A stretch of DNA of 64,000 bases. Source: Vampirovibrionales bacterium (lineage in GTDB: Bacteria > Cyanobacteriota > Vampirovibrionia > Vampirovibrionales > Vampirovibrionaceae). The notes under the pieces were generated by a model. That model was not told where the DNA came from. It made no database searches and saw nothing but the letters and a program-made list of their open reading frames with translations. The position numbers and the translations under genes are program-made. Below, piece by piece: positions 8,857 to 17,723 of this stretch (position 1 is the stretch's first letter; the number at the start of each line of letters is the position of its first letter). The stretch covers positions 62,001 through 126,000 of the forward strand of contig JARXAD010000013.1 in assembly GCA_029866025.1 (NCBI GenBank), read 5' to 3'.

Positions 8857-8893
8857 GAACAATAATGCCCCTGTATAAACCCAGCTTGCTGGG
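8857..8893 (-). repeat. Palindrome element, inverted copy
   Basis: CCCAGC-TT-GCTGGG at 8880-8893, read on the minus strand, is followed by TTTATAC and a GCATTATTG stretch that resembles the plus-strand copies, but GCGTAA is not conserved. The same hairpin with GTGTAAA before it occurs at 60355-60377. Confidence 0.45.
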
Positions 8894-9074
8894 GGGGTCG
8901 GTTGGCTGGGGGAGGCGGAAGCGGAAGGTTGGGTTGTTTAATGGAGCGACTAGAGATCCTTTTCTGAGTACTTTGTAGAGTGTTGAGTGTTGTTAGAGTG
9001 CTAACAGAGGCGCCTTGAAGGCGTTGCCCCTTTGGGCGTCATGGGTATCATGGGTAAAGGAGCACTTCTTTCTT

Positions 9075-11606
9075 ATGCCCATCATGATGGTATTTAGTGG
9101 CGGTTGTCCTTTTATGGCTTCACGGAGATTCCCCAGCGTGCGTCGTTTTCATCCCAGTGCTTTTTTACTGCTGTTGCTGTTGTGGCTGGCCAACCCTACT
9201 GCCCAGTTATTGGCTGCCCCTGCCGAAGCCGCACCACAGGCAAATGCTACGTCGCCCACCCAGGTGGTGAGTTTTCACGATCTCCACATTGAACCCGTCA
9301 TTAAACTGCCCACGGTGTCGGCTCAGCGAGAAATCCCCTTTCACATTCCTCAATACTGGGTGGTGAATGGCGGGGCCAGCCAACTAAAGTTGGTGATGCA
9401 GCATTCCAGCCAGTTGCTGCCCAACCGCTCATATTTAGAAGTGATTCTCAATAACGCCGTTCTCAAGAGAATTCCCCTAACCTTGGCCAATGCGCCCCAA
9501 ACCACCATTCCAGTCTCGTTGGCGGGTGCCAGCTTAAAGCCCAATAATCTCCTTAAAATTCGGGTGGTGCAGCACTACACCGATAAGTGCGAAGACCCCA
9601 CCGATGCCTCGCTATGGACCCAAGTGCTGGACGATAGCCAATTGATTTTGGCCGTCACTCCCAAACGCCTACCCCTGGATTTAGCCCAATACCCAGCGCC
9701 CTTAGTGGATGCCAAAGCCTTTAAACCTGCGCAACTTCATTTTGTGGTTCCGTCTCAGTGGGATGATGCCAGCCTGGGTGCTGTCGCCAATCTTCAAGCC
9801 CACTTGGGCATGGTGGCTCATGATCAACCCTTAAAAACCACCGTGAGTGTGCAAGATGCCAATACCATTGCCACTGCCGCGGGCAACGTGTTGGTTGTGG
9901 GCACGCCCGTGAACAATGCGGCCATTCCAACCCTCGCCAAAGCCTTTACTTCCGCCGTTCTTAATGGCGCCCAGTGGAGTGTAAACGGTTCCCCCTTGCC
10001 CAATGGATCAGGCCTCATAAGAGTGTTTGATAAACCCGGCCAGCCGGGCCAAGTGGTGGTGGTGATTACTGCCAACGATAGCCAAGGCTTACTAACCGCC
10101 GCTAAATTTTTAAGCCATGCGGGTACCAAGGCCCTTCGTAGTGGCCCAGAAGTACGCGTGGATGCAGGCTGGGAAGGCCGGGCCAGTGGTGTTAAAGCCA
10201 CTCCGTCTCCTCGCTACTTGGCCAACGAAAGTCGCACACTGGCTCAATTGGGTTATGGCGATCAGTACGTGGAAAAAATCTATGCGCCTCCCATTAGCTT
10301 ATCCCTTCCGGTCGTGACGGATTTTCAACGCGGCGGAGCCCAACTCAATTTAACCGTGACCTATAGTTATGGGTCGGGAATGAATCCCCGTTATTCGTCC
10401 TTGGAGTGGATTTTAAATAACCGTAGTATCGGTAGCATTCCGCTGACCAACCCCAACGGCCAAGAGCGTGCTACGGCTACCCTTCCTATTCCCACAGGCT
10501 TGTTGGGTGTTCACAACACCTTGGTGGCTCAGTTCCATATGCTGCCTGATAAATACGGCTTTTGCGTGGACAACTATGTGGACAACGCCTGGGGCAAAAT
10601 TTTTGCCAATGATACAACCTTCCAAATTACAGGGTCTCCTGCGTCTCGTTTACCCAGTATTGGATTGCTGAACAGCACGGGCTACCCCTACACTCAAACC
10701 TTGGATTTAGCCCATGCGCATTGGGTATTACCAGCCAGTGCCACACCCGCCCAAGTGCAAAGCTTTTTAGCCCTGGCAGGCCGTTTGGGGCGGGCCAGTG
10801 ATTCCGAAGCTGGTTTACAGGTCTCTGTCTCTACCAAAGTGGATCCGCTGCCTGGCAACCGACATGCCTTGGTGGTGGGGTCTCCTCAGCAAGTACAAAG
10901 TGCCAATGGCTCTGGGTTACCTGTGAATATGAACCCCGATGGTAGCTGGCACCTAAACCTATGGCGTTGGGGCGAAGCCATTATTCGCCAGTTTGGTGGC
11001 GGTGTTCCGTTGCTAGAACAAGGTACTGTTGGCGGTAATACGGTGGCTTGGCTTAGCGCGGCCGATGATGCGGCCTTTAACAAGCTCACCACCTTATTGG
11101 AATCGGATGAAGCCTTTGCAGGCTTGGATGATGGTGCGGCCATTCAGGCGGTCTCCACGCCAGCAGGGGGGGCTCAACCCTTTGCCTTCCAAACCGTGTT
11201 GGCTGCCAATGAAGGGGTCATCAAGCCATCGGCAACACCCACGGGAAGCGGCAGCTGGTTTGACTGGATTCTGAAGCCGCTAGGGGCCATGTTTGGTGGT
11301 TTCTTTAGTTGGGTAGGCAGTTGGCCTATTTGGGCCCTCTTAATGGTGCCCTTCCATTGGATGGGTGGCACCCTGACCAATTTGATTTCAGCCTTTTTAG
11401 CCTTACCTCTCATTAACGTTGCCGTTCCCGCCATCTTTGGTTTTCTTAGCCCAGTGCTAACTTGGGGCCCCATTGGTGCTATCACTCAATGGCTGGCAGG
11501 CCACCCCATCCTTAACTTTATGGCGGGTTGCTGGTTCTTGCTATGGTTATTGCAGTTAATTGGTAGCTTGTTTAAGGGCCTTTCTGGTCGAAAACACCAA
11601 GATTAA
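9075..11606 (+). CDS. BcsB-like periplasmic protein with multi-pass C-terminus
   Basis: BcsB is the membrane-anchored periplasmic partner of bacterial cellulose synthase. Diagnostic blocks are SSQLLPNRSYLEVILNN, then KCEDPTDASLWTQ, matching the conserved LLPxxSxLxVxLN and CEDPxxAxLW pattern; a second carbohydrate-binding-type half follows. A signal peptide begins at an internal Met at 9114. The C-terminal 110 residues contain several hydrophobic segments, more than the single helix usual for BcsB. Start choice is uncertain: 9075 is preceded by AAAGGAG at 12 bases, 9114 gives a cleaner signal peptide, and 9015 is the longest form. No bcsA lies in the window, so the polymer served is unknown. 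Confidence 0.8.
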   Translation: MPIMMVFSGGCPFMASRRFPSVRRFHPSAFLLLLLLWLANPTAQLLAAPAEAAPQANATSPTQVVSFHDLHIEPVIKLPTVSAQREIPFHIPQYWVVNGGASQLKLVMQHSSQLLPNRSYLEVILNNAVLKRIPLTLANAPQTTIPVSLAGASLKPNNLLKIRVVQHYTDKCEDPTDASLWTQVLDDSQLILAVTPKRLPLDLAQYPAPLVDAKAFKPAQLHFVVPSQWDDASLGAVANLQAHLGMVAHDQPLKTTVSVQDANTIATAAGNVLVVGTPVNNAAIPTLAKAFTSAVLNGAQWSVNGSPLPNGSGLIRVFDKPGQPGQVVVVITANDSQGLLTAAKFLSHAGTKALRSGPEVRVDAGWEGRASGVKATPSPRYLANESRTLAQLGYGDQYVEKIYAPPISLSLPVVTDFQRGGAQLNLTVTYSYGSGMNPRYSSLEWILNNRSIGSIPLTNPNGQERATATLPIPTGLLGVHNTLVAQFHMLPDKYGFCVDNYVDNAWGKIFANDTTFQITGSPASRLPSIGLLNSTGYPYTQTLDLAHAHWVLPASATPAQVQSFLALAGRLGRASDSEAGLQVSVSTKVDPLPGNRHALVVGSPQQVQSANGSGLPVNMNPDGSWHLNLWRWGEAIIRQFGGGVPLLEQGTVGGNTVAWLSAADDAAFNKLTTLLESDEAFAGLDDGAAIQAVSTPAGGAQPFAFQTVLAANEGVIKPSATPTGSGSWFDWILKPLGAMFGGFFSWVGSWPIWALLMVPFHWMGGTLTNLISAFLALPLINVAVPAIFGFLSPVLTWGPIGAITQWLAGHPILNFMAGCWFLLWLLQLIGSLFKGLSGRKHQD

Positions 11607-11674
11607 ATAGCCTTCTTTGTTCTCCTGATTTCCCTTTTTTCAGTTTTTAATGCCCTTTATGGAGTTCCCATCGT

Positions 11675-13957
11675 ATGAGCCGCCTTCACTCCCTTATGAC
11701 TCGTTCCACTCGTCCTCTCCATCGTTGGATACTGGGCAGTATGGCCTTACTGGTGGCAGCTCTTAGCATGGCCCCTTCGGTGGCGCTTAATGCCGCCTAT
11801 GCAGCCAACGATACCAGTGGCAAAGCGGTTCCGGCGGTGGCGACCAGCGCAGCACCGGTGGGTGGTGGCGCTACGGCCAGCAATTCGGGCACCTCTTTAA
11901 AGTTAAGTCTCAAAGATTTTGGCAATGCCGACGGCTACACCTTGCAAACGGTGCGTAGCTTTCGCAATTACAGCTTTACCCGCCCCAGCAATTGGCAGGT
12001 GGCCGGCTCTTCCAATATAAAAGTGACCTTTCAACACTCTCCTGATTTGCTGCCGGAGCGCTCCAGCCTCAATGTCTCGGTAAACAATCGCATCCTCAAA
12101 ACCATTCGCTTGGATGCGGCTAACACCACGGCTACCACAGTCACGGTGCCGGTGCCTCCTGGCATTTTAAAGGATTACAACACCCTGAGTTTTGACGTGA
12201 ACCAGCACTACACCTACAAGTGCGAAGATCCCTTTAGTGCCGAATTGTGGACGACGTTGCTCCCTGAAAGCCAACTCACCTTAAACTATGCACTCAAGGC
12301 CAGTGAGCCCGAATTGGCCCGTTTCCCTTTTCCTTTTCTCGACCCCTTGGCTTATGGTACCCAACACGTGGGGTACGTGTTGCCCCAAACCCCCAGCAAT
12401 GAATCCTTAACCGCGGCCAGCCTCACAGCCGTCACGCTATCTCAAGCGGCTGCGTGGCGTCCTTTTCAAGCGGATTTAGCGAGCCTCAGTGCGAACGCCA
12501 ACTTGGTCGTCGTCGGTACCCCTGCCGAAAATGCCTCCATTGGTAGTCTCTCGTTGCCGGTAAAGTGGAACGGAAACGCTTTTACCGACCCCAAAGGGGG
12601 CAGTGTGGGTGCGGAAGATGGCGTCATTCAAGTAGTGCGCCACCCCAGCCATGCCGATAAAGTAGTTCTCGTCATTACGGGTGCCACGCCCAAAGGTGTA
12701 CACAAAGCTGCTCGTATGTTGGCGCGTTTGCCCCACCGTAAATTGTTGGCCGGTCAATTTGTGGTGGTTAGCCAACTGCCCAAAGAAGACCCCAGTCAAT
12801 ACCACGAGTGGCCTGGATTTATTTCGGCCCCCGGCAGTTCCACCTTGCAAGAGCTGGGCTTTGAGACGTTGACCTCTCGTGGGTTTACCGCCTTGCCCAT
12901 TATTTACAAACTCAAACGCATGCCCGATGTGTTGGTGGCCGGTAAAGACACCATCAAGCTGAAGACCGTTTACAGTTACAGCTCGCAGCTGGCCCCGGAA
13001 CAAGCCAAGCTGGAAGTGAAGCTGAACGGCAAAAGCATGAAAAGTGTGCCCTTGGCCAACGTGGGTGGGGAAAACTTGGCCACCTTCATTACGGAAATCC
13101 CCGCCAGTGACTTGTTTACTTACAACGATTTGGAATATCAGTTTTATCTGTTCCCCGATAAAACCGATTTGTGTAAGTTTGTGACGGATGTCCACGTGTG
13201 GGGCACCATTCACAACAGCAGTGTGGTGGATGTTCCGGGTCAGCTAAAAGCCGCCTTGCCCGATGTGGGCTTGCTCAACGATGCCGGCTTCCCCCTCACC
13301 TTGCATCCCGATATGCGTGATGTGACCTTGGCGGTTCCTCAATCCCCAACCCCTGCCGAGCTGGGTACCTTCTTGGCTCTTAGCAATCGTTTGGGTCGTT
13401 CTTCTCAGTCTATTCATGGGTTGGATATCCATGCCACGGTGGGACCTGTAACGGATGAGGCTAAAAAAGGCCACGTGGTGCTGATTGGCACCGCTCAACG
13501 CCATGCCATCCTTGATGAGCTGGACAGCAAAACGGCTCGCCTTATTAAACAAGGCGTCCTTACTCCTAATAGCGATGAAAAATCCAACGAGTCTGTGGGT
13601 CTCATTCATTACGCCCCTGAACAAGGGGTGGTGGAAGAGCTGGTGTCGCCTTGGAACAAAGACAAAGTGGTGGTGCTGTTTTACGGTGCCAGCGATGCGG
13701 CCTTAAACTTGGTGCAAGGTTGGTTGAACAACGATAAGGCCTTTGCCGACTTACAGCCCGGTAACGTGGCGGTGATTAACAATGATTTGTCATCTCAGGC
13801 GGGTATTTTGGTGAAAAAAGGCGATGCCCGCTTTTTAGAGCCGGGTGAAGCCAAGCTGGTCAAAACCACCGACTTTCCGCTATGGGGTTGGATTTTACTG
13901 GCCATCTTTGCCTTTATTGGCCTCATTAGCTTCCTCAAGTTCTTGTTCATTCGCTAA
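11675..13957 (+). CDS. BcsB-like cellulose synthase regulatory subunit family protein
   Basis: This 760-residue protein is a tandem relative of the previous gene, separated by 68 bases. It has a signal peptide ending near residue 45, the BcsB blocks SPDLLPERSSLNVSVNN and KCEDPFSAELWTTLLPES, a repeated second half, and one C-terminal membrane helix (about 735-757), which is the normal BcsB layout. Its length is close to E. coli BcsB (779). The two probably act together in export of a beta-glucan or related polysaccharide, but the synthase is not present nearby. Confidence 0.85.
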   Translation: MSRLHSLMTRSTRPLHRWILGSMALLVAALSMAPSVALNAAYAANDTSGKAVPAVATSAAPVGGGATASNSGTSLKLSLKDFGNADGYTLQTVRSFRNYSFTRPSNWQVAGSSNIKVTFQHSPDLLPERSSLNVSVNNRILKTIRLDAANTTATTVTVPVPPGILKDYNTLSFDVNQHYTYKCEDPFSAELWTTLLPESQLTLNYALKASEPELARFPFPFLDPLAYGTQHVGYVLPQTPSNESLTAASLTAVTLSQAAAWRPFQADLASLSANANLVVVGTPAENASIGSLSLPVKWNGNAFTDPKGGSVGAEDGVIQVVRHPSHADKVVLVITGATPKGVHKAARMLARLPHRKLLAGQFVVVSQLPKEDPSQYHEWPGFISAPGSSTLQELGFETLTSRGFTALPIIYKLKRMPDVLVAGKDTIKLKTVYSYSSQLAPEQAKLEVKLNGKSMKSVPLANVGGENLATFITEIPASDLFTYNDLEYQFYLFPDKTDLCKFVTDVHVWGTIHNSSVVDVPGQLKAALPDVGLLNDAGFPLTLHPDMRDVTLAVPQSPTPAELGTFLALSNRLGRSSQSIHGLDIHATVGPVTDEAKKGHVVLIGTAQRHAILDELDSKTARLIKQGVLTPNSDEKSNESVGLIHYAPEQGVVEELVSPWNKDKVVVLFYGASDAALNLVQGWLNNDKAFADLQPGNVAVINNDLSSQAGILVKKGDARFLEPGEAKLVKTTDFPLWGWILLAIFAFIGLISFLKFLFIR

Positions 13958-13980
13958 GAACCCGAGGTTCTAAGCACTCA

Positions 13981-14015
13981 AAGCCGATCGTTCCTTCGTG
14001 ACCGGTCGGCTTTCT
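13981..14015 (+). terminator. Terminator after the BcsB-like pair
   Basis: AAGCCGA at 13981-13987 pairs with TCGGCTT at 14006-14012, and the stem lies 24 bases after the stop codon. The T-run is short. Confidence 0.65.
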
Positions 14016-14061
14016 GCTGAATTCATTTTTGTGAGGATGGCTTGTTCTGCTGAGGGGCCAG

Positions 14062-14247
14062 CCCCTCAGCGCTCCCCGCACAGGGACTGCGTCCCTTGTG
14101 TATCCCGCAAGGGAATCTTAGTTATTTTGTTTGTGGTTTTCGGGCGTCGCCAGAACTGCGGCTGCGCTTTGCTTGCCCGCAGACAGGCGTTGTTGGGTGT
14201 TGTGCTAACGCACACGTTACACCCAACAACCCGCCCTCACCCACGGC
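14062..14247 (+). repeat. Structured dispersed repeat, copy A
   Basis: About 175-185 bases from CCCCTCAGCGCTCCCC to the CCCTCACCC region align almost throughout with 59810-59985. The copy holds an AGGGACtgcGTCCCT hairpin, a conserved CGGGcGTCGCCAG block, and a 12-bp perfect stem (14189-14200 with 14219-14230) capped by GTGC-taac-GCAC. It has no open frame conserved with the other copy and no transposase. A further palindrome, TGAGGGGCcaGCCCCTCA at 14051-14068, abuts it. Confidence 0.8.
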
Positions 14248-14285
14248 CTATTAATTGCTAATTACCAACTATCCATTAAATAGCC

Positions 14286-14313
14286 TTGAACTTTTAGCAC
14301 ATGCTGCTACAAT
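14286..14313 (+). promoter_or_regulatory. Sigma70-type promoter for the small gene at 14361
   Basis: TTGAAC at 14286-14291 and TACAAT at 14308-14313 are separated by 16 bases. Transcription would begin near 14320, about 40 bases before the start codon. Confidence 0.5.
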
Positions 14314-14360
14314 ACACGAGGTAAATTCTTAGAGAGTTTTTGAGTAGAGAGAAAAGTACT

Positions 14361-14594
14361 ATGCGTTGTATTTCACCAGAAAATTCTTCATTTGCGCAGC
14401 TTGCTGAGTTTGCCTTTGATAGAGGTATGCTAACTGTAAATGAGGTTAGAGGGTTCTTAAATCTCGATAACCAAGCGGGAGGAGACTGTAATGTTTTCAA
14501 CTTTAAGCCAGCAGGCAAGCAACCAGACCCTTCAACAATGACGGATGAACAGTTGGAAATCGCTTGTGGGCAAGGGAGTGCTTCTACCAATTAA
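14361..14594 (+). CDS. Small hypothetical protein, 77 residues
   Basis: The frame has a plausible promoter upstream and a terminator immediately after its stop, which supports expression. The product begins MRCISPENSSF and ends in an acidic, Gly/Ser-containing tail. There is no signal peptide, membrane segment or recognised motif beyond a possibly helical segment at residues 10-30. An in-frame TTG at 14340 would add 7 residues. Function unknown. Confidence 0.5.
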   Translation: MRCISPENSSFAQLAEFAFDRGMLTVNEVRGFLNLDNQAGGDCNVFNFKPAGKQPDPSTMTDEQLEIACGQGSASTN

Positions 14595-14627
14595 AAGGCC
14601 CCACCCGAAATGAATGGAGCCTTTAAT
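14594..14627. terminator. Terminator between convergent small gene and korB
   Basis: AAAGGC at 14594-14599 pairs with GCCTTT at 14619-14624, extended inward by CCA/TGG with one mismatch, and is followed by AATTT. It can serve both strands. Confidence 0.55.
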
Positions 14628-14642
14628 TTGTTTAGCAAACTT

Positions 14643-15638
14643 CTACGAAGTGGTCAAAAACTCGGCGTAGGTGGCACTCAGGTCGGTGGTGGGGTTGCCA
14701 TCGGCATCCGCAATCACCATTTTATACGTGGGGGTATCGCCCAACTTGGGGTTGGTCATGGTGAGGCGATCCATAAAGGTGGGCTTTTCAATTTGCCAAA
14801 ACACCCCAATGGCCACACGGTCTTCATGGGTGCGGATTTTGGTGAGAGCCGCAATCTCTTTGCGGTTCACTTCCTCGGCATCGGCGGGGTTTTGCACCAT
14901 GCCGTTGTAGCCTTCGGCTTCAATATCGTACACGCGTGGGTAGTTGGCACCGCTCATTTCCACTTCTTCCCCGTACCATTCTTTGGTATGCAGGTTGTTG
15001 TAGGTGGGGCAGGGCTGCAAAATATCCACAATGGCCATGCCACGGTGTTCCATAGCGCGCTTAATGGTGGCCATTAAATGGGTACGGTTATAGGCATAGC
15101 TACGGGCCACAAAGGTATAGCCTGCGTTCACCGCCAAGGCCAAGGGGTCCACTTTATCGTTGGGGTTGGGCACCGCCAATGATTTAGGCTGTTCGCCATA
15201 GGCCAAGGTGGGAGACGCTTGCCCTTTGGTAAGGCCGTAGACTTCGTTGTTGTAAACCAAGTAGGTCATATTGACGTTACGACGCCCAGCGTGCAAAAAG
15301 TGACCGGCACCAATGCCGTATCCGTCGCCGTCACCACCCGTCACCACCACTTTCACATCGGGGTTGGCTAGTGCCGTACCGGTAGAGAAAGGAATGGAGC
15401 GACCATGCAGCGTGTGCACGCCGTAGGTGTGCATAAGGTGGGGCGATTTGCTGGAGCAACCCACGCCGGAGTAGCTGATGATTTGATGATTGGGAATGCC
15501 GAGTTCGGCGTAAACGCCTTGAACGGCAGCCACAATACCAAAGTCGCCACAACCGGCGCACCAGTCAGACACTACATCGGATTTGTAATCTTTGGCCATG
15601 GGTTTGGCCATTGTTGGAGTTGCAGTGTTACTTGCCAT
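14643..15638 (-). CDS. korB: 2-oxoacid:ferredoxin oxidoreductase, beta subunit
   Basis: This 331-residue subunit binds thiamine diphosphate. WCAGCGDFG near the N-terminus and TGGDGDGYGIGAGH, followed by VYNNEVYGLTKGQ, are the TPP/Mg binding blocks of the beta subunit of 2-oxoglutarate-type enzymes. Together with KorA it oxidatively decarboxylates a 2-oxoacid to acyl-CoA, reducing ferredoxin. The ATG at 15638 was chosen over an upstream in-frame start because AGAGG precedes it and the added N-terminus is unlike the family. It overlaps the korA 3' end by 11 bases. 2-oxoglutarate specificity is likely but not proven. Confidence 0.9.
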   Translation of the reverse strand: MASNTATPTMAKPMAKDYKSDVVSDWCAGCGDFGIVAAVQGVYAELGIPNHQIISYSGVGCSSKSPHLMHTYGVHTLHGRSIPFSTGTALANPDVKVVVTGGDGDGYGIGAGHFLHAGRRNVNMTYLVYNNEVYGLTKGQASPTLAYGEQPKSLAVPNPNDKVDPLALAVNAGYTFVARSYAYNRTHLMATIKRAMEHRGMAIVDILQPCPTYNNLHTKEWYGEEVEMSGANYPRVYDIEAEGYNGMVQNPADAEEVNRKEIAALTKIRTHEDRVAIGVFWQIEKPTFMDRLTMTNPKLGDTPTYKMVIADADGNPTTDLSATYAEFLTTS

Positions 15639-17505
15639 AGCTGAGTACAACCTCTTTTTTAGACGTGGTAGTAGAAGACATGATTTCACGGATGGCGCTA
15701 GCAGCCTCGGTTTCGGAGATGGGGCGACCGGTAAACTTGTTGATGAAGTGATCCATCGAGAAGCCGGTTTCCATACGGGTGAGCTGCGCCAACTGGTGGG
15801 TGTGGTTCATTTCAAACCCAATTTTGGTTTTGGCTTTGCTCAAAATGCGCGACACGCCTTCCACAGGGTAGGGGCTCATCAGGCGTACCACCAGTACGTT
15901 AAATTTAAAGCCATCGCTCAGCAGCTGAGGCATGGCATCCAAGATGGGGCCTTTGGTAGAACCCCACGTGAGGATGGTGGTGTCGGCATCTTTAGGGCCG
16001 TACAGTTGGAATTGCTGGGATTCGGGGATTTCGGCAATGGCGGTGGCCATTTTACGCAAGCGCTTGTTCATCAACACTTGGCGGTTATCCGGATCTTCAG
16101 TGATGTGACCGTATGCATCGCGCTCATCACCGGTGTTCCAGTAAATGCCGTTGGCCTGACCCAATACCGAGCGCATCGACACGCCATCATCACTGTCGCC
16201 AAAGCGAGGGAATTGACCCTTCAGCTCAGGCTTTAGGCTGGCCAAACGATCCAGTTCGTCTTGGGTGGCCAATTTGCCACGATTGATTTTGAGGCCTTCT
16301 TCGCTAAAGGGGGTAATGGTCATGGTGTTGTTGCCAATGCATTTATCGGTTAGCACAATGACGGGGGTTTGATATTGATCGGCGTAATTGAAGGCGTGGA
16401 AGGTGTCTTCAAAGTACTCGTTCATATCGCTGGGGGCTACCACCATGCGGGGTGGGTTGCCGTGAGAAATAAACACGGCTGACAACAAGTCGCCTTGCTC
16501 ATGACGGGTGGGCAAACCGGTAGAAGGGCCACCACGCTGGTAATCGTGAATCACCACAGGCACTTCGTTCATGGCAGCCCAGCCAATACCTTCGGCTTTT
16601 AAGCCAAAGCCAGGGCAGCTGGTGGATGTTGCGGAACGGGTACCCGTTAAGGCTGCACCCACGGCCATACACACCGAGGCAATTTCGTCTTCGCACTGCA
16701 CCACGTTAATGCCGTACTCTTTTTGTTGGCTTTCCAGGTACACGCTTTCATCGCTGGCAGGCGTAATGGGGTAGTAGGTTTGCATTTTGCAGCCAGCTTT
16801 TAGTTTGCCCAGGGCCACAGCGGTGGTTCCCGACATGATCATTTGGGCAGGGCTATCGGGCTGGGCTTCTAACTTGTAGGGGAATTGATCCACCACACTA
16901 GAACCGTTCATTTGCATGGCTTGAATGTACTCAAAGCCTTTGCGAATGGCCAACATGTTATCGGGCACTAGCTTGGCTTTACGGCCTTTAAACAAGCCAG
17001 ACAACGCTTTTTCAATGTAGGCCATGTCAAAGTTCACCATGGCGAGGGTGGCGCCCACAGCCAAGGTGTTTTTCATAATTTTGACTTTGGCAGCGGGCTG
17101 GCCCATTTCTTCGGCCAATTTGTCCAAAATTTCATCGTAAGGCACGGCAATTTTTAATACGCCGTCTTGGCAGTTCAGGTCATCGGCGCTAATCACACCA
17201 GGGTCGTAAATAATGGCGCCACCGGTCACCACTTCATCGGCGTGAATCTTCGCCGCGGTTTTTTCGTAGGTGGTGAGTAAGTGAACAGGGTCTACATGAG
17301 ACGAAATAGGAATACCGCTCACACGCACTTGGGTGTAGCTATGGCCTGTTTTAATGGTGGAATGATATTCCCGCTTGCCGTAGCAATACAAACCTGCTAC
17401 AGCACAAGACCGAAGCAGTAAGTTGGCGGAAGAGTCTACACCGGTGCCTTGTGGGCCCCCGATGGTCCACGAAAAGTGGTTCACAATGGGTGTTTCGGTT
17501 GGCAT
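15628..17505 (-). CDS. korA: 2-oxoacid:ferredoxin oxidoreductase, fused gamma-alpha subunit
   Basis: The 625-residue protein carries the gamma domain at about 10-190 (IGGPQGTGVDSSANLLLR, GKREYHSTIKTGHSY) fused to the alpha pyrimidine-binding domain (YPITPASDESVYLE around 245, then the SxPGFGLKAEG and RGGPSTGLPT blocks). This fused form is common in KorAB enzymes of Actinobacteria, Bacteroidetes and others. AAAGGA lies 8 bases before the ATG. It is first in a two-gene operon with korB. No ferredoxin-like delta subunit is nearby, as expected for this type. Confidence 0.92.
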   Translation of the reverse strand: MPTETPIVNHFSWTIGGPQGTGVDSSANLLLRSCAVAGLYCYGKREYHSTIKTGHSYTQVRVSGIPISSHVDPVHLLTTYEKTAAKIHADEVVTGGAIIYDPGVISADDLNCQDGVLKIAVPYDEILDKLAEEMGQPAAKVKIMKNTLAVGATLAMVNFDMAYIEKALSGLFKGRKAKLVPDNMLAIRKGFEYIQAMQMNGSSVVDQFPYKLEAQPDSPAQMIMSGTTAVALGKLKAGCKMQTYYPITPASDESVYLESQQKEYGINVVQCEDEIASVCMAVGAALTGTRSATSTSCPGFGLKAEGIGWAAMNEVPVVIHDYQRGGPSTGLPTRHEQGDLLSAVFISHGNPPRMVVAPSDMNEYFEDTFHAFNYADQYQTPVIVLTDKCIGNNTMTITPFSEEGLKINRGKLATQDELDRLASLKPELKGQFPRFGDSDDGVSMRSVLGQANGIYWNTGDERDAYGHITEDPDNRQVLMNKRLRKMATAIAEIPESQQFQLYGPKDADTTILTWGSTKGPILDAMPQLLSDGFKFNVLVVRLMSPYPVEGVSRILSKAKTKIGFEMNHTHQLAQLTRMETGFSMDHFINKFTGRPISETEAASAIREIMSSTTTSKKEVVLSYGK

Positions 17506-17711
17506 TTAGTAAGTCCTTTCAGGAAACAGTTGAGCAGACACGCACAATGAGCAAGACAATACTTATCTATAATTCGTTTGCCTAATAGTGTGGCTTGTAC
17601 ATTTGGCTTATTGGGTTTGATAGTGCCACAAACCCACCGCAGGCGTCCATCCTTTACCAAAGGCTTCGTTGGGCTAGGGCAGAGGCAATGGTAGTGTCGA
17701 GACCCCCACGT

Positions 17712-17717
17712 TAGAAT
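17712..17717 (+). promoter_or_regulatory. Possible -10 element giving a leaderless comEC transcript
   Basis: TAGAAT ends exactly 6 bases before the ATG at 17724, so transcription could start at or within the start codon. No good -35 is seen. Similar spacing occurs at a few other genes (see findings). Confidence 0.3.
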
Positions 17718-17723
17718 GAGGCC

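Larger units (their letters stand above)
8700..9074. other. Intergenic region of 375 bases
   Basis: The stretch contains the terminator, two copies of the palindrome element in opposite orientation, and a G/T-rich part at 8940-9000 before the BcsB-like gene. No open frame is supported. Confidence 0.5.
13958..14360. other. Intergenic region of 403 bases
   Basis: It contains the terminator at 13981, the structured repeat at 14062-14247 and the promoter at 14286. Apparent frames here are by-products of the repeat. Confidence 0.6.

Noticed and set aside
12476-13213. Long open frame on the minus strand (245 residues)
   Set aside because: It lies wholly inside the BcsB-like gene on the other strand, has no family features, and is a by-product of that gene's codon use.
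14062-14247. Structured repeat as an insertion sequence
   Set aside because: No transposase frame, and neither copy shows clear terminal inverted repeats or target duplications by eye; kept as a structured repeat instead.
15592-16236. Plus-strand frame of 214 residues
   Set aside because: Overlaps the well-supported korA and korB genes on the other strand; no promoter or motif.
17506-17723. Riboswitch or T-box leader upstream of korA or comEC
   Set aside because: No conserved aptamer core was seen; the sequence only holds short A/T-rich stretches.
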